This document shows positions 1 to 9,413 of a DNA stretch of 64,000 bases, piece after piece. The position numbers were made by a program, and so were the translations under genes. How positions within the stretch are numbered: the first letter of the stretch is position 1; the number at the start of each line of letters is the position of its first letter. The notes beneath the pieces are model-generated. The model saw only the letters and a list, made by a program, of their open reading frames with translations, made no database searches and was not told the DNA's origin. The stretch lies in the NCBI RefSeq assembly GCF_001612685.1, contig NZ_BDAY01000066.1, forward strand, positions 1 to 64,000. Reading direction: 5' to 3'. Source of the stretch: Nocardia altamirensis NBRC 108246. GTDB taxonomy: Bacteria > Actinomycetota > Actinomycetes > Mycobacteriales > Mycobacteriaceae.

Positions 1-9
1 CTCTACACC

Positions 10-570
10 ATGGCAAGTACTGTCAACAACGTTTACGCGGCGATGCCGAAGTCCACCGGCGCGGTGTTCCGCGCACCGCTGGGCACCGCGGGCCCTGCGA
101 CCGCCATCGATGCGCTGAACGCGGCGTTCACCGACTGCGGCTACATCGGCGAGGACGGTTTCACCGAGTCGAACACCCGGGAAACCGAGAAGAAGAAGGC
201 CTTCGGTGGCTCCACCGTGAAGGTGCTGCAGACCGACTACACCGCGACCCTGAAGTTCGCGTTCCTGGAGTCGACCAGCGCCGATGTGCTCAAGGCCGTG
301 TTCGGTGACGACAACGTCGTCCTCGACCCCGCCAAGGGCGATATCACCGTGAAGAAGAACAAGAAGGCGCTGCCGCACAACGCCTGGGTCATCGACACCG
401 TCGACGACGCCGTCGGCGCGATCCGCACCTTCATCCCGAACGGCCAGATCACCGCGGTCGAGGACATCGTCAAGGTGCACTCCGACGTGATCATGTACAC
501 GGTCACCATGGAGTGCTTCGAGGACTCCAAGGGCAACAACATCTACGAGTACATCCACAAGAACGCGTAA
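10..570 (+). CDS. Phage major tail (tail tube) protein
   Basis: A 186-residue protein with the size and composition of siphovirus tail tube subunits. It starts with a short Ala/Thr-rich N-terminus, has a beta-rich middle, and lies directly upstream of tail-assembly chaperones and the tape measure gene, the standard tail-tube position. The fold would be the Dit/gpV-like tube domain that stacks as hexamers around the tape measure. I recognise it by context and general character rather than by one diagnostic motif. Only nine bases precede the ATG in the window, so the ribosome site cannot be judged and a start further upstream is possible. It is the leftmost gene seen; capsid and head-tail connector genes would be expected to the left. 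Confidence 0.8.
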   Translation: MASTVNNVYAAMPKSTGAVFRAPLGTAGPATAIDALNAAFTDCGYIGEDGFTESNTRETEKKKAFGGSTVKVLQTDYTATLKFAFLESTSADVLKAVFGDDNVVLDPAKGDITVKKNKKALPHNAWVIDTVDDAVGAIRTFIPNGQITAVEDIVKVHSDVIMYTVTMECFEDSKGNNIYEYIHKNA

Positions 571-711
571 TTTCGCGCGCCACTGCGGATCTCGTTCCCG
601 ATCCCGCCCGGTGAGGTTCATTCAACCCTTGGACCGGGCCTGCCCTCACCGGGCGGGCTTCGAAAGGCCCTGTCCGCCAAAACAATCCGAAATCTCAGAA
701 AGGTCCGGTCC

Positions 712-969
712 ATGATGGAAAAGTTCAGCTACACCGCCAAGAGCGGCAAGAAGATCACCCTGCCCCGCTTCGACAACATTCCGTTCGGCGTCATCCGCAC
801 CCTGCGCAAGGAGGGCGAGACCGAGCAGTTCTTCGGGCTCATCGAAGGCGTGTGCAGCGCAAAGGATCTGGCCGTCGTCGACGCGATGACCCAGGGTGAG
901 GTGCGCGAGCTGATGACCGCATGGCAGCAGGAGTCGAGCACCGACCTGGGGGAATCCTCGGCCTCCTAG
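712..969 (+). CDS. Tail assembly chaperone, short form (G-like)
   Basis: An 85-residue acidic protein between the tail tube and tape measure genes, where siphoviruses encode the lambda G-type chaperone. An AAGG ribosome site lies eight bases before the first ATG. The C-terminal end (ending in Gly-Glu-Ser-Ser-Ala-Ser) overlaps a second reading frame in the -1 register. Chaperones of this family bind the tape measure protein during tail assembly and are absent from the mature virion. Sequence conservation in these proteins is weak, so the assignment rests mainly on position, size and the overlapping frame arrangement. Confidence 0.75.
   Translation: MMEKFSYTAKSGKKITLPRFDNIPFGVIRTLRKEGETEQFFGLIEGVCSAKDLAVVDAMTQGEVRELMTAWQQESSTDLGESSAS
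948..954 (+). other. Candidate -1 programmed frameshift site (GGGGGAA)
   Basis: A run of five G followed by AA lies in the overlap of the two chaperone frames, five codons before the stop of the short form. In the zero frame it is read CTG GGG GAA. Slipping one base back lets the GGG codon re-pair perfectly as GGG, and reading continues GGA ATC CTC. The slip direction (-1) and location match the conserved G/G-T frameshift of long-tailed phages. The heptamer is not a canonical XXXYYYZ, so efficiency cannot be judged. Confidence 0.6.
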
Positions 970-1367
970 AGCTGTGCGATCAGCACGGGGAGGCGATCGA
1001 GGCCGATCTGATCCGAGCGGGCCTTCGGTTGCGTGATGTCGGCTCGAAGCGTTTCACCTGGCGTGATTTCGCGGTGCTCGTCCGCGAATCGAGTTCCGAC
1101 AGCGCACTTTTGCGGGCCATGCATCCCGAGCGATACCGCTGGGGCCAGGTGGAGCACCTGCTCGCCGACCTGGTCGACGTGGCGAATCTGCTGCTGTGGA
1201 GCAAAACCAAGGACGGCAGCCACAACCGCAACCGCCCGGCGCCCTATCCGCGGCCCGGTGTCGAGGACAAGACCAAGCGACAGGTGAAAGGCACTGCGGT
1301 GCCGATGGATCAGGTGCGCACGCGGCTTGCCGCGCTGCAATCCGGAACAACTCAGACAAGCCACTGA
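948..1367 (+). CDS. Tail assembly chaperone extension (T part of G-T fusion)
   Basis: This frame is open from 921 to 1367 and lies at -1 relative to the 712-969 gene. Read through a slip at 948-954, it would add about 139 residues to the short form, giving a G-T fusion of roughly 218 residues. The added part has conserved-looking Trp, Arg and Leu residues (such as RFTWRDF and ERYRWGQVEHLLAD) and resembles the DUF5361-type chaperones of actinophages. An ATG at 921 could start it independently, but no ribosome site precedes it, so frameshift expression is the better reading. It ends 57 bases before the tape measure gene. Confidence 0.7.
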   Translation, partial: GGILGLLELCDQHGEAIEADLIRAGLRLRDVGSKRFTWRDFAVLVRESSSDSALLRAMHPERYRWGQVEHLLADLVDVANLLLWSKTKDGSHNRNRPAPYPRPGVEDKTKRQVKGTAVPMDQVRTRLAALQSGTTQTSH

Positions 1368-1424
1368 CCCCGTCGCGCAGCGCCGTCGCGGCCGCGCCGA
1401 CCGAAGACCCGAATCGAGGTACCC

Positions 1425-4400
1425 ATGACCGCGGAAGATACCGCAGGAGCAGCCGCCGAAGCCGCCGCAGCGGGCGAACAGATTGCCGCCACGTTCGAGG
1501 AGGTGCTGCGCACCTCGCTCACCGAGGCGCGGGCGGCGGTGGGCACCGCCTTCAGCGGGGCGGCGGAAGATGCGGCCCTAGCATTGAAGACCGGTCTCGA
1601 AGGCGTGGTCGTCAATGCCTTCACCAGCGCGGCGACGGTGGTCAAGACTTCGCTGCAGGGCGCCTTCACCGACATGAAACCCATTCTGCAGACCACCTTC
1701 ACGGGCGCGGCGAAGGATGCCATCACCGGTGGCACCAAGGCGGGCGAACTGCTGTCGAAAGGTTTCGAGGAGGGGTTCACCGCAGGCCTGAACGGCTTCG
1801 CGGAACGGGCCGGGCTCGGCACCATCGTCGCGCCACTGCTGCAGCTCGGTACCGAGTTCAAGACCTCACTCGAGGAGGTCAAGACCGCGACCAGCGCGAC
1901 AAGCGAGCAGATGAGGGAGGTGCGCAGCAAGGCCGAGGAGGTCGGGCTCGCCCTGCCGACCGCATCGGCCAAGGATGCCGCCGCCGCGATGGCCGAACTG
2001 GCCAAGAGTGGCTTCACCGTCAAGGACTCCATGGCCGCGGCCATGGGCACGGTGGAGCTGGCCGGTGCGGCCAGCATCAACGCCGCCGAGGCCGCTGGCC
2101 TGCAAGCGAATGTGCTGAAGTCGTTCGGCCTCGATGCGACTTCGGCAGGCACTGCCGCCGATGTGCTTGCCAGCGCGTCGGAGGTGATGGGCGCCAAGGT
2201 GACCGATGTCGCGAGCGCGCTCGCCGCCTCCGGCACGGGTGCTAGCGCGCTCGGCGTGAGCATGACCGATACGGCCGCGGCCATGGCGGTGCTCGGGCAG
2301 GCGGGTACACCCGCCGCCCAGGCGGGCAGCATGCTCGCCTCGATGTTCACGGGGCTCAGCTCGGGTACCGAGCCTGCCAAGGCCGCGATCGAGCAGCTCG
2401 GACTGACACTGACCGGGGTGGACGGCCAATTCGTCGGCATGCCTGCGCTGTTCGGTCAGCTGCAGACCGCGGCGCAGACGATGGCGCCGGGCATGTACGA
2501 GGCGGCGACCTCGGCACTGTTCGGCGCCGATGCCGTCGGCATCGCGTCACTGGCCGCAGAGCAGGGCGCTTCCGCGTTCGACTCGGTCGCCGGTGCGATC
2601 GGCAGGCAGGGCGCGGCGGCCGATCTGGCGGCCCAGAATGTCAGTGGCGCAAGTAAATTCATGAAGACGCTGGAAGACGGCGCGCTGTTCGTGACCATCG
2701 GGATCAGCAAGCTGTCCGATGCGCTGTCCGACTTGATCATCGCGGGCTTCGGCGGACTGAAGGCCGCCGGGCAGGGCCTGCTCAACTTCTATCGCGAATG
2801 GGCCGACATCATCAATTCGGTCGCCGTCGCGATCGGTACGTTCCTGCTGCCGGTGTTGGTCAAGCTCGGCGTCGAATACACCATGCTTGCCGCAAAAACG
2901 ATCGCGACGACGGTGGCAACGACCGCCCAGACGATCGCGACGAACGTCCAGACGATCGCAACGAACATCGCCACGGCCGCAACGAACGCATGGAAATACG
3001 CGTTGACCATGCTCAAGGCGGCGGGCGGGCCGCTCATCTGGATCACCACGGCCATAGCCGCGCTGGCCGCCGGGCTGGTCTACTTCTTCACCCAGACCGA
3101 GACCGGCAAGAAGGCCTGGGCAGTGATCTGGGAGGGGATGAAGTCCGCCGTCGCCGCGGCCTGGGAGTTCATCAAACCCGTGTGGGACGGCTTCCTCAAC
3201 GCCATGAAGTCGGTGGGCGAAACACTGATGTGGTTGTGGGGCACCGTGATCCAGCCGGTCTTCGGGCTGATCGGTGCACTGATCCAGCTGTGGTGGAACG
3301 GCTACGTGATGACGGTGTGGAGCGCCTTCACCGCCGCCGTCCAGTTGATCGGCACCGTGATCGAGTGGCTGTGGTCCAGCATCATTCAGCCGGTCTTCGG
3401 TCTCATCGGCGAGTTCATCTCGGCCTGGTGGAACGGCCTGGTCAAACCGATGTGGGACGGGTTCGTCGCGGTCATCCAGTTCGTCGGTGAGGCGATCAAC
3501 TGGTGGTGGACGAGCATCGTCCAGCCGGTGTTCGGGCTGCTCGGTGAGCTCATCTCGGCGGTGTGGAACAACATCATCAAGCCGATGTGGGACAGCTTCG
3601 TCGCGTCGATCCAGCTGGTCGGCGACATCTTCACCTGGTTGTGGTCCAGCGTCATTCAGCCGCTGCTCGGTTTCATCGGCGAGACCATCTCGGCGGTGTG
3701 GAACAACATCATCAAGCCGATCTGGGACAGTTTCGTCGCTGCGCTGCAGTTGGTCGGCAGCGCCTTCCAGGCGATGTGGGACCAGTTCATCAGGCCGGCG
3801 TGGGAGCTGCTGCAGGCAGGCATCCAGGCTGGATGGGCGATCATCCAGACGGCCATCGAAACCGGCCAGAACGTGTTCAACACGTTGCGTGACACCGTGG
3901 TCAACGCGGTCAACACCATCCTGGAGTACTGGAACAAGATCAAGGACATCGTCGGAACTGTCGTCGATACGGTCGGCAAGATCGGCAGCACCGTCATCAA
4001 CGGCGTCACCAGCGTCATCCCCGGCTTCGCGACGGGTGGGCACATCTCCGGACCGGGCACGGGCACAAGCGATTCCATTGTGGCGCGGCTGTCCGACGGC
4101 GAGTTCGTCGTCAACGCGAAGGCGACAAGCGAGCACCTCGGCCTGCTGCACGCCATCAACAGCGGCTCGATGTCCGGATCGCCCGAGGGCGGCGGACTAC
4201 CCGGCTTCGCCCAGGGCGGTCTGGTCAGCGCCGATCAGCTCGTCGAATTCGCCAAGGGCGTCGAGGGTGCGGTGTACAACTGGGGCGGCGTCAACTGGGG
4301 CGACTGCTCCGGCGCCATCTCCGCACTGGCCAACTACGTTGCGGGACTGGAGCCTTTCGCTTCCCGATTCGCGACGGGGAACGAGGGCGACGCCCTGGTC

Positions 4401-5303
4401 GCCCGCGGATTCCAGCTCGGCAACGGTCCCGCGGGCAGCCTGCGGGTCGGCTGGTACAACGGCGGTCAGTTCGGCGGGCACACCGCGGCGACGCTGCCGA
4501 ACGGGGTCAACTTCGAGATGGGCGGCCAGCGCGGCAACGGCCAATACGGCGGAATGGCCTCCGGCGCCAACGATTCGATGTTCACCGATCACGCCTTCTT
4601 CCAGTTCGCCGCCGCGCAGATGGCAGCGCCTACCGGTGTCGAACCGGTCAAGTCGAATCCGGCCACGGTGGCTCCCGCCACCACCACGCCGGCTGCGGCG
4701 GCGCCCACCGACAACCGCTCACCGATGGACAAACGGCAGGCTTCGACCTTCGATTCGATCCAATCGAACTTCACGAAGGCCGGAAACGCGTTCAAGAACG
4801 GGATGTTCGGCGACTTCCTCAACGTCTTCGGCATCCCCGATCTCGACAGCACGCCGCTGGCGAAGGCGGCGACCGCTTGGCAGAAGTCGAGTGAACAGTT
4901 CAACAAGGACCAAGCGTCGCAGGCTGAATGGCTGAAGACCAACAACACCGCAGACCCGGCAACCAGCACATCGATCTACTGGGACACCAGCCGTGGCCCC
5001 GAGCAGCTGCTCGATCTGCCCGGGCGACTTGCCAACGCGTTGATGGGCCGGATCTCGCCGACCCGATACGACAACGGCGGCTGGCTGCAGCCCGGTTTGA
5101 CGTTGGTGGAGAACAAGACCGGGCAACCCGAGCCGGTATTCAACCCGCAGCAGTGGGCGCAGATGTCGGATCTGACGCAGAGCGGCAGCAACGACAACTC
5201 GATCAACATCGAGACCATGCACACGGGCATGACCGCCGAAGATTTCCGGCGGGAGATCAACCTGCTGCAGCGGGAACGTTCGCTGGGATTCGTGGGCCGG
5301 TGA
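1425..5303 (+). CDS. Phage tail tape measure protein with peptidase-like domain
   Basis: A 1292-residue protein, by far the largest of the module, whose length would set tail length. Residues about 150-480 resemble the TP901-type tape measure core, rich in Ala and Gly. Hydrophobic segments follow at about 460-560. Residues about 600-790 contain four 45-residue Trp-rich repeats, each with a QPVFGLIG-like block. Near the C-terminal third (about 940-1070) is a Cys/His domain: Asp-Cys-Ser-Gly around Cys961 and a Gly-Gly-His motif at about His1019. This looks like an NlpC/P60 or similar cysteine peptidase that could open the cell wall during DNA entry. The catalytic assignment is inferred from motif spacing. 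Confidence 0.9.
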   Translation: MTAEDTAGAAAEAAAAGEQIAATFEEVLRTSLTEARAAVGTAFSGAAEDAALALKTGLEGVVVNAFTSAATVVKTSLQGAFTDMKPILQTTFTGAAKDAITGGTKAGELLSKGFEEGFTAGLNGFAERAGLGTIVAPLLQLGTEFKTSLEEVKTATSATSEQMREVRSKAEEVGLALPTASAKDAAAAMAELAKSGFTVKDSMAAAMGTVELAGAASINAAEAAGLQANVLKSFGLDATSAGTAADVLASASEVMGAKVTDVASALAASGTGASALGVSMTDTAAAMAVLGQAGTPAAQAGSMLASMFTGLSSGTEPAKAAIEQLGLTLTGVDGQFVGMPALFGQLQTAAQTMAPGMYEAATSALFGADAVGIASLAAEQGASAFDSVAGAIGRQGAAADLAAQNVSGASKFMKTLEDGALFVTIGISKLSDALSDLIIAGFGGLKAAGQGLLNFYREWADIINSVAVAIGTFLLPVLVKLGVEYTMLAAKTIATTVATTAQTIATNVQTIATNIATAATNAWKYALTMLKAAGGPLIWITTAIAALAAGLVYFFTQTETGKKAWAVIWEGMKSAVAAAWEFIKPVWDGFLNAMKSVGETLMWLWGTVIQPVFGLIGALIQLWWNGYVMTVWSAFTAAVQLIGTVIEWLWSSIIQPVFGLIGEFISAWWNGLVKPMWDGFVAVIQFVGEAINWWWTSIVQPVFGLLGELISAVWNNIIKPMWDSFVASIQLVGDIFTWLWSSVIQPLLGFIGETISAVWNNIIKPIWDSFVAALQLVGSAFQAMWDQFIRPAWELLQAGIQAGWAIIQTAIETGQNVFNTLRDTVVNAVNTILEYWNKIKDIVGTVVDTVGKIGSTVINGVTSVIPGFATGGHISGPGTGTSDSIVARLSDGEFVVNAKATSEHLGLLHAINSGSMSGSPEGGGLPGFAQGGLVSADQLVEFAKGVEGAVYNWGGVNWGDCSGAISALANYVAGLEPFASRFATGNEGDALVARGFQLGNGPAGSLRVGWYNGGQFGGHTAATLPNGVNFEMGGQRGNGQYGGMASGANDSMFTDHAFFQFAAAQMAAPTGVEPVKSNPATVAPATTTPAAAAPTDNRSPMDKRQASTFDSIQSNFTKAGNAFKNGMFGDFLNVFGIPDLDSTPLAKAATAWQKSSEQFNKDQASQAEWLKTNNTADPATSTSIYWDTSRGPEQLLDLPGRLANALMGRISPTRYDNGGWLQPGLTLVENKTGQPEPVFNPQQWAQMSDLTQSGSNDNSINIETMHTGMTAEDFRREINLLQRERSLGFVGR
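3252..3791 (+). repeat. Four 135 bp in-frame tandem repeats inside tape measure gene
   Basis: Codons for the QPVFGLIG-like block recur at 3252, 3387, 3522 and 3657, exactly 135 bp (45 codons) apart. Each unit also carries Trp-Asn/Trp-Asp and Leu-Val/Ile-Gly blocks. The DNA copies have diverged, so this is an old repeat. Such periodic Trp-containing helical units are typical of the extended rod part of tape measure proteins. Confidence 0.8.
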
Positions 5304-5342
5304 AAAACCTAGCTGTACCTACTCTTTCGACAAGGACGGATC

Positions 5343-6260
5343 ATGCCTGAGACGCTGATCGAATTGGAGGGCCACAACGGCCAGCGCTTCACGGTGGCGG
5401 GTCCCGGCGCGGGGGCCCGTGGGGTGTACCTCGCGCCGGAGAACGACGGCACCGAGTTCGACCTGCTGTACGACGCGCCCGTGAAGACGATCTGGAATTC
5501 GACCGCATTCCAGCTCGGCGCCAGCTACGGCGGCATGCGGGAGGAGAAGTACGAATTCACCCTCGCCTTCCACGTCATCGAATCCGCCACCGCCGCATGG
5601 CGGGACAACGACTCCGCACTGCGCAAAGCCTTCTCCTACGAGAAGCGCTCGAAACTGTGGGTGCAGGTGGACGATTCACGCCGCAGGCTCGATGTGCAGT
5701 TGGCATCGAACCCGCGGGTCAAGGTGGGGACCGATCCCAACGGCCGTCAGTACGGTCTGGTGCTCGTCCCGCTGGCCGCGGCGTATCCGCGCTGGATGGA
5801 AGCCGACGTGACCGCCACCTTCGTGACCACCAAGGACACCACGAACGGCAGCACCGAGCTGGGGTCGGTCAAGATCGCCAACCCCACCGACACCGAGATC
5901 TGGCTGAAATGGGTGCTCCAAGGCACCGGCGCCATCAAGTGGACACTGCCCGACTTCTCCTTCGGTGACGATCGTTTCGACCGCGCCACCAAGGACGCGG
6001 ACCGGATGATCGTCATGCCGGAACTGCGGGCGAACGAGAACGTCCGGGTCGACACCGACGAGATGGCGATGGAAGGCCAGGTCGTTTCCTCGCTGGACAC
6101 CGCGGTGTATCAGCGGATGAACGGCAAGATGTTCCTCTACCCTGTCCCGCCGTACACACCGGAAACCACACTGCCGGTGGCGGTTACGGGCGCACCTCAG
6201 GGCGCGGGGCTGCAGGTGCGCGTTCCGCGGTTGTGGACCAGGCCGTGGGGTCTGGAATGA
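5343..6260 (+). CDS. Phage distal tail (Dit-like) minor tail protein
   Basis: A 305-residue protein immediately after the tape measure gene, the usual place for the distal tail protein that joins the tube to the baseplate. Its N-terminus (LIELEGHNGQRFTVAG) and an aromatic-rich central part resemble actinophage minor tail proteins of the Dit type. Its stop codon overlaps the next start as ATGA, so it is translationally coupled to the downstream baseplate gene. Assigned by order and general resemblance; no catalytic motif is expected. Confidence 0.75.
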   Translation: MPETLIELEGHNGQRFTVAGPGAGARGVYLAPENDGTEFDLLYDAPVKTIWNSTAFQLGASYGGMREEKYEFTLAFHVIESATAAWRDNDSALRKAFSYEKRSKLWVQVDDSRRRLDVQLASNPRVKVGTDPNGRQYGLVLVPLAAAYPRWMEADVTATFVTTKDTTNGSTELGSVKIANPTDTEIWLKWVLQGTGAIKWTLPDFSFGDDRFDRATKDADRMIVMPELRANENVRVDTDEMAMEGQVVSSLDTAVYQRMNGKMFLYPVPPYTPETTLPVAVTGAPQGAGLQVRVPRLWTRPWGLE

Positions 6261-7900
6261 GTACCGTATCGACGATAGATTTCGAGGCCGAGTACGCCGC
6301 GATCACCAGGCGGCTCGAGGCGAATCGGATCAAACGGCTACGGCCGCCGGTGGTTCGGATCTGGGATGGCAACTGGGTACTGCGCGGCCAGGTTTCGCAC
6401 ACCTATACCGGGTCGTTCCAGGAGGTCGACTCGGAGACCGGCGTCGGCAAGATCGAAATGCCAGAGGACTACTACCTGTCCAAGTGGATCATCGATCACG
6501 ACACGCGCAAGACCAAGAACCTGCACGTCACCGTCGACAAGGACGGCGTGCGATGGTCGGGCCGGATGGATTCCTACGAGATCGAGAAGAACTCCACCGG
6601 CCAGACAGTCGTGCGGGTGTTCTTCAAGCACGACTACGAAGAGCTCAAGCACATCATCTGCTGGAGCAATCCGTTCCTGCCCGCCGAAATCCAGTTCCCC
6701 CGTTTGTGGTTGATGTTCGGACCGGCGAAATGGGCGCTGAAGCTGACGCTGCTGGTGAACATCTGGCGGCTGGAATCGTCGATCTGGATGCTGCCCGATG
6801 ATCCGCTGGATCCCAAGCAGTGGTTCAACTTCGACCAGACGACCTGGTCGATGGTGGTCAAGCCGCTGAAGATCGAGGACGACAGATCCCCGTTCGCGGT
6901 GGTGCATTCCCGATTCAAGGACTTCCACACCGTCGCCAAGAACATTCTCGCCGACGGGCAGCTGACCCCGACGTTCCGGCGCTACCTCGACGGCGACGAG
7001 CCGCCGTGGCCAGGTGCCCGACTCAAGCACGGCTGCCTGGTCATCGATATCGAGGACAAGTCCGGGTGGACCTCAGGAACCTCCTTCGGCGGTGATCTTT
7101 TCGGCGGTCTGCTGCACGCGATCACCAACATCGGCAGTGACGGCAAGACCGAGAACGTGCAAAGCATCAGCGACCCAGCGTTTCCCGACGAGTACTACCA
7201 GCCGGGCTGGAAGGGCACAGTGCCGTCCGCGCCGGGCATCATCTACCGGGAGACCAAACGCAACGGCATCGTCTCCTCTGGGTTCGTCGGAAGGCCCGCC
7301 ACCGATGTGCAGGTCGTCACCGGTGGCCACAGCATGCCGGGCGTCAACGAATTGATCAGCGCCGCAATCCAAATGGCGGGCGACTTGATCGCGATGATGA
7401 TCGGCGTTCCGCCGGTCGGCGGTGCGGTCGACGCGATTCTCAAACCGCTCTACACCGACACTCTGTTGGCCTGGCAGGCGTGGAAATCGCCAGCAAGAGC
7501 ACAGCAGCTCGGTTGGTCGCACTACAAGGAAGGGCTTGCGAGCTCCTCGAGCAAGGCGTACACGCTCTCGGCGCTGATCACGTTGCGCGCCAAGCTGTGG
7601 GCCACTCGCGAGCAGTTCTCCCATCAGGTGCAGGTCGCCGACGGCGCACCGTGGCTGATCGGTCAGCGCGGCAAGGGACATTTCTACGTCGGCGATCGGA
7701 TCGGCACCACGGTCAAGGGCGCGCCCAAGGGAAAGATCTACGTGGAGCGGGTATCCGAGGCCACGTTGTCCTGGAGCCGGGACCGGTCACCGTCCTGGGC
7801 GATCACCGTCGGCCACCGCGAAGAACGCGATCCCGTGGTCAAGGCCCTGGAAAAGGTGCAGGAACTGTTCGGAATCGCGCACGACCTAGGAGTGATGTAA
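6257..7900 (+). CDS. Phage tail protein, Gp37-like (baseplate/Tal type)
   Basis: A 547-residue protein starting at the ATG that overlaps the upstream stop (ATGA). An upstream in-frame codon at 6233 would also be open but lies inside the previous gene. It resembles the Siphovirus ReqiPepy6 Gp37-like family, a large minor tail protein found after the Dit-like gene in Rhodococcus and other actinophages. The N-terminal half contains Trp-rich beta segments and the later part (about residues 360-430) has hydrophobic stretches. It probably forms the tail-tip hub. The function in receptor contact is inferred from position. Confidence 0.75.
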   Translation: MSTVSTIDFEAEYAAITRRLEANRIKRLRPPVVRIWDGNWVLRGQVSHTYTGSFQEVDSETGVGKIEMPEDYYLSKWIIDHDTRKTKNLHVTVDKDGVRWSGRMDSYEIEKNSTGQTVVRVFFKHDYEELKHIICWSNPFLPAEIQFPRLWLMFGPAKWALKLTLLVNIWRLESSIWMLPDDPLDPKQWFNFDQTTWSMVVKPLKIEDDRSPFAVVHSRFKDFHTVAKNILADGQLTPTFRRYLDGDEPPWPGARLKHGCLVIDIEDKSGWTSGTSFGGDLFGGLLHAITNIGSDGKTENVQSISDPAFPDEYYQPGWKGTVPSAPGIIYRETKRNGIVSSGFVGRPATDVQVVTGGHSMPGVNELISAAIQMAGDLIAMMIGVPPVGGAVDAILKPLYTDTLLAWQAWKSPARAQQLGWSHYKEGLASSSSKAYTLSALITLRAKLWATREQFSHQVQVADGAPWLIGQRGKGHFYVGDRIGTTVKGAPKGKIYVERVSEATLSWSRDRSPSWAITVGHREERDPVVKALEKVQELFGIAHDLGVM

Positions 7901-7902
7901 CC

Positions 7903-8325
7903 ATGCGTCTGCCTACCCAGCAGCTCTGCGATATGGAAAAGCCCGACGAGCACCTGCTCTGGGCGCTCGCACAGATTTCGATGTCGCCGACGCAGCCGAT
8001 GCTGCTGCAGGAATCCATCGCGCGGGTCATGTCGAAACACCTGTACGAGTGCGGTTTTCGCCACCACCCCGAGTTCCAGGAGAAGAAGCTGCAGGTGCCG
8101 CACCGCGGTCAGCAGCACATGCTCAACGGCTCGGCCACCTGGGTGCCGGTCGATGACGATGAGCCAGAGCCGGTGGTGCTGCCGGATATCGCGGCGATGA
8201 CGACGCACGAGCAGGAGCACATTATCAACCAGCTCAAGGAGCTCGGACGCATCGCCGATCCCGTCGAGGCCGTCGACGTCGCCGAGGAGACGAGCCTGCG
8301 TGCACTTCAGGAGGGGCAGCCATGA
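7903..8325 (+). CDS. Small conserved phage protein (DUF2744-like)
   Basis: A 140-residue protein starting two bases after the previous stop. The sequence is acidic towards the C-terminus and has a conserved-looking ECGFRHHPE block, which recalls the small DUF2744-type proteins found among minor tail genes of actinophages. Its role is unknown. It sits between the hub protein and the glycine-rich tip proteins and overlaps the next start by ATGA, so it belongs to the same translational chain. A longer in-frame reading from 7480 lies inside the previous gene and is rejected. Confidence 0.6.
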   Translation: MRLPTQQLCDMEKPDEHLLWALAQISMSPTQPMLLQESIARVMSKHLYECGFRHHPEFQEKKLQVPHRGQQHMLNGSATWVPVDDDEPEPVVLPDIAAMTTHEQEHIINQLKELGRIADPVEAVDVAEETSLRALQEGQP

Positions 8326-9413
8326 CGACTCCTGGCCAGGGCGCACCCGACGGTGCGTTCGTGGTGCGCAGCCGGTACGGGCAGGACATCACCGAGCAGT
8401 CCGCGAAGGCGATCATGAGAGGTGGTGTGGTCAAGTCCTTCTCCGGTGCACAGGACGCTGCGCACAACACCTACAACAACGTGATCGACGATCATTCGCG
8501 CAGCATCACCGAATTGCGGGCCGCCTATGACAAATTGGTGTTGCAGGGCAAGGCGATCGTGTTCGCCTCGGACAACAGCTACACCCCGACGCCAGGCACC
8601 GTTTCGATCGACCTGATCATCATCGGTGCGGGCGCGGGCGGCGGTGCCGGGTGGGCAGGCGGGCTGCCTGCCTACGAGAACGGCGGGGGCGGCGGAGGCG
8701 GCGGAGGAGAGGTCCACGTCAAGATTCCCGCCGCCCTGCTGGCGAAAGACAGTGCAGGCAAGTTCGTACCCATTCCGATCATCGTTGGTAGGGGCGGCGA
8801 CGGGGGCGTCGCCATCGGCGCTCCCGGACGTGGCGGCGGGAATACGATTTTCGGCAGCGGCGCCCAAGCACTGACCGTCACGGGCGGCACCGGCGGGGGC
8901 GGCGGTGCGGAAAACACTATGAATACCGGCCCGGGCGGTCCAGGTGGTGTCGGGATGATTTTCGGCGGCAACGGTGGTCGCGCGTCGGCGCAGTCGCCGT
9001 CCGGGGAGTCGTCCGTACCGACCAGGGCCGAGCGCGGCGGATCGTCCATCAGCTCGTATGACCTCTACGGCGGTGGTGGCGGTGGCGGCGGCGGTGGATC
9101 AGGTAATCCTCAGGACGCTGGGCGCTGGCTTGGCGCGGACGGCGGCGCGGGCGGCATCGCCGCCGGCGGCAAGGGTGGGGCGAACGGCGCGCCCGGAAAT
9201 CCCGGAAGCGTGCCGAGCTCCATCCTTGCGACCGGTGGTGGCGGCGGTGGTGGTGGCGGCGTCAACGGTGGCGGCAAAGGTGGCGACGGTGCCGTTCCCG
9301 GTGGCGGTGGCGGCGGCGGCGGAGGCGGTCGCAACGACGCCGCGCGTGGCAAGGGGGGCAACGGCGGCAACGGCATTGTGTACGTGATCGAGCGCGGAGC
9401 CGAGCCCAAATGA
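8322..9413 (+). CDS. Glycine-rich phage tail-tip protein 1
   Basis: A 363-residue protein. Residues 1-90 are an ordinary, partly helical region with few glycines. From about residue 100 onwards the chain is dominated by Gly runs separated by short polar blocks, as in glycine-rich phage tail-tip or adhesin domains that form polyglycine-II helical bundles. Start and stop both overlap neighbours as ATGA. The likely role is host-surface contact at the tail tip, inferred from composition and position. The Gly-rich part could be mistaken for a PE_PGRS-like host protein, but it lacks a PE domain and is embedded in the tail operon. Confidence 0.7.
   Translation: MTTPGQGAPDGAFVVRSRYGQDITEQSAKAIMRGGVVKSFSGAQDAAHNTYNNVIDDHSRSITELRAAYDKLVLQGKAIVFASDNSYTPTPGTVSIDLIIIGAGAGGGAGWAGGLPAYENGGGGGGGGGEVHVKIPAALLAKDSAGKFVPIPIIVGRGGDGGVAIGAPGRGGGNTIFGSGAQALTVTGGTGGGGGAENTMNTGPGGPGGVGMIFGGNGGRASAQSPSGESSVPTRAERGGSSISSYDLYGGGGGGGGGGSGNPQDAGRWLGADGGAGGIAAGGKGGANGAPGNPGSVPSSILATGGGGGGGGGVNGGGKGGDGAVPGGGGGGGGGGRNDAARGKGGNGGNGIVYVIERGAEPK

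Noticed and set aside
2547..4151. Long leftward open frame of about 530 codons inside the tape measure gene
   Set aside because: Arg/Asp/Gly-rich shadow of a high-GC coding region; no start signal and the + strand gene explains the sequence.
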